This document shows positions 62,840 through 64,000 of a stretch of 64,000 nucleotides of DNA, in pieces; position 1 is the stretch's first letter; the number at the start of each line of letters is the position of its first letter. Origin of the DNA: Bacteroides faecalis (lineage in GTDB: Bacteria > Bacteroidota > Bacteroidia > Bacteroidales > Bacteroidaceae); the NCBI RefSeq assembly GCF_003865075.1, contig NZ_BHWB01000002.1, positions 186,001 through 250,000 of the forward strand, in the 5' to 3' direction. The notes under the pieces are model-generated. The model did not search any database and was not told where the DNA came from. It saw only the letters and a list, made by a program, of their open reading frames with translations. The translations under genes were made by a program, and so were the position numbers.

Positions 62840-63886
62840 ATGAAAAAGATCTTTTTGATTGGATTGGCAGCAACAGCTATGTTAGCAAGCTGCAGCAACG
62901 ACGAGACTGTGGAAATGGCTCAGTCAAAAGCTATCGGTTTCAGCAACGCATTCGTGAACAACGGAACACGTAGCATTGTTGACCCAAGTTTTACGAAGGA
63001 CAATTTGGAAGACTTTGCCGTGTATGGTTTTACTCAAAAAGGCCAGATCTTTAAGGGAGACAAGGTGTATAAAGGAGGTACGGCCTCTACCGGATGGTCA
63101 TACGATCAGTTACAGTACTGGGTTCCGGGCAACACTTACACTTTCGGTGCCATTGCACCTTACAGTGTTGCGGAGAATGTTTCTGACGTTACATTGTCTG
63201 AAAATGCCACAAAAGTAGAAATGCAGGTGGCTTTCACCAACACGGACGCAAACCAAGTAGACTTGCTCCACGCTGCTCCCGCGCAAATTACCGGAACAGA
63301 GGTAACGAAAACATATAAAACTCCTGTTGGCATGACATTCAGCCACCAGCTTTCAAAAGTGAAATTCTCGTTCGAGAACGCAGTGGGCGAAGGTTACAAT
63401 GTAAAAATAAAGAATGTGAAAATCATAAATGCTTATACAAAGGGTACTTTGACTGTAGCAGCTGTCGGTAACTCTTGGAGTGGTCAAGAAAATAACAATC
63501 TTGAATTGAACTTCGGTAATGTAGTAGCCGACAATACTACCGTTGACGAAGCCGCTGTCATCGCAAATGCTACTACTCTTGAAAGCTACAATGAGAAGCT
63601 GATGATTCCGATGAATAATTCCGCTACATACACTGTAACTTTCACCGCCGAACTGTTTAAGGATAAAGTTTTATTGGGTACATTCGTCCACACTGTAACT
63701 ATCAAGAACGTTGAGTTCAAGCTCGGTTACTGCTACGATTTCAAGGCTACTTTGACTCACGAGAATATCATGGATCCTGAGAACCCGCTGCAGCCTATCG
63801 AATTTCAAGTTGTTAATGTTGATGACTGGAACAACACTGATGTTGAGCAAACATTGAAGGTTCCTACTACTCAGAGCGGCAACTAA
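62840..63886 (+). CDS. Fimbrillin family protein (Mfa-like 1)
   Basis: A 348-residue lipoprotein, signal MKKIFLIGLAATAMLASC with Cys18. Family features are IGFSNAFVNNGTRS, LEDFAVYGFTQKGQIFKGDK, WSYDQLQYWVPGNTYTFGAI, the TFSHQLSKVKFSFEN strand and YCYDFKATL near the end. Such proteins are made as lipoprotein precursors, cut on the cell surface and polymerised by donor-strand exchange. It is the probable main shaft subunit of the phase-variable operon. Its codon use is more Bacteroides-like than that of the recombinase. Confidence 0.88.
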   Translation: MKKIFLIGLAATAMLASCSNDETVEMAQSKAIGFSNAFVNNGTRSIVDPSFTKDNLEDFAVYGFTQKGQIFKGDKVYKGGTASTGWSYDQLQYWVPGNTYTFGAIAPYSVAENVSDVTLSENATKVEMQVAFTNTDANQVDLLHAAPAQITGTEVTKTYKTPVGMTFSHQLSKVKFSFENAVGEGYNVKIKNVKIINAYTKGTLTVAAVGNSWSGQENNNLELNFGNVVADNTTVDEAAVIANATTLESYNEKLMIPMNNSATYTVTFTAELFKDKVLLGTFVHTVTIKNVEFKLGYCYDFKATLTHENIMDPENPLQPIEFQVVNVDDWNNTDVEQTLKVPTTQSGN

Positions 63887-63964
63887 TTCAAGATCTTTCA
63901 TAAGACCGATTTAGGATCGTGTATCTGGGATTATCATCCATAAAGTAAACGATCTTCCTACAGG

Positions 63965-63993
63965 GTGTAAGGGGTTGAATGTTCCCCTTACAC
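63965..63993 (+). terminator. Hairpin after the fimbrillin gene
   Basis: GTGTAAGGGG (63965-63974) and CCCCTTACAC (63984-63993) form a 10-bp perfect stem with a 9-nt loop, 78 bases after the stop. No T-run is visible before the window ends. Confidence 0.55.
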
Positions 63994-64000
63994 TCACTAA

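Noticed and set aside
1..64000. CRISPR arrays, tRNA and rRNA genes
   Set aside because: No regularly spaced repeat series, cloverleaf-like CCA-arm signals or rRNA segments were noticed in reading.

Overview
The window is a 64 kb chromosomal segment of a gut Bacteroides, or a very close relative. The evidence is the Bacteroidetes-type promoters (TTTG, 19-21 nt, TAnnTTTG), the families present (DUF4293, DUF4919, six-bladed propeller, type III glutamine synthetase, DapL lysine route, Mfa-like fimbrillin with DUF3575 and DUF5119) and the AT-rich intergenic DNA. I saw no rRNA, tRNA or CRISPR array.

Layout. 1-10.9 kb: the end of an outer-membrane barrel gene, a bamD-rpoZ-DUF4293 housekeeping group, a PaaK-type CoA ligase with an ACT protein, uvrB, and a patchy stretch of small genes and two broken genes. 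Two identical 66-nt transcription units lie in this stretch, each with its own promoter and terminator; they look like paralogous small RNAs. 10.9-17.9 kb: a five-gene tripartite exporter operon (TolC, HlyD, fused double ABC ATPase, two ABC-2 permeases) with a divergent AraC regulator. 17.9-28.4 kb: a low-density accessory zone with a decayed IS transposase, fragments of a propeller protein, a GH20 hexosaminidase, a phosphate-selective porin and a possible VirE-like gene, and intact genes for a GH78-type rhamnosidase, a hybrid sensor kinase, an AraC regulator and ManC.

28.5-53.9 kb is a nitrogen-assimilation supercluster. A leftward run glmS, an amidophosphoribosyltransferase, carA, carB (all users of the glutamine amide) stands back to back with gltB-gltD-asnB. 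After a GDPD gene, a cysteine-less thioredoxin-fold gene and dapF-dapL comes a porin, a PII protein, an ammonium channel and a type III glutamine synthetase. Ammonium uptake, sensing, fixation into glutamine and glutamate, and the main amide-consuming branch points are thus encoded within about 25 kb. CarA carries two in-frame insertions that match a simple AT-rich repeat motif.

54-57.8 kb: a DUF308 membrane protein and the ppk1-ppx polyphosphate pair. From about 58.5 kb the base composition rises sharply. Here lies an apparently acquired island: two small unassigned ORFs, a tyrosine recombinase, a 173-bp segment bounded by inverted recombinase-like sites that contains an outward promoter, and a fimbrial operon (DUF3575, DUF5119 lipoprotein, fimbrillin). 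In the orientation shown the promoter points away from the fimbrial genes, so the operon is predicted to be OFF in this assembly. This phase switch and the duplicated small RNA are the two most interesting signals.
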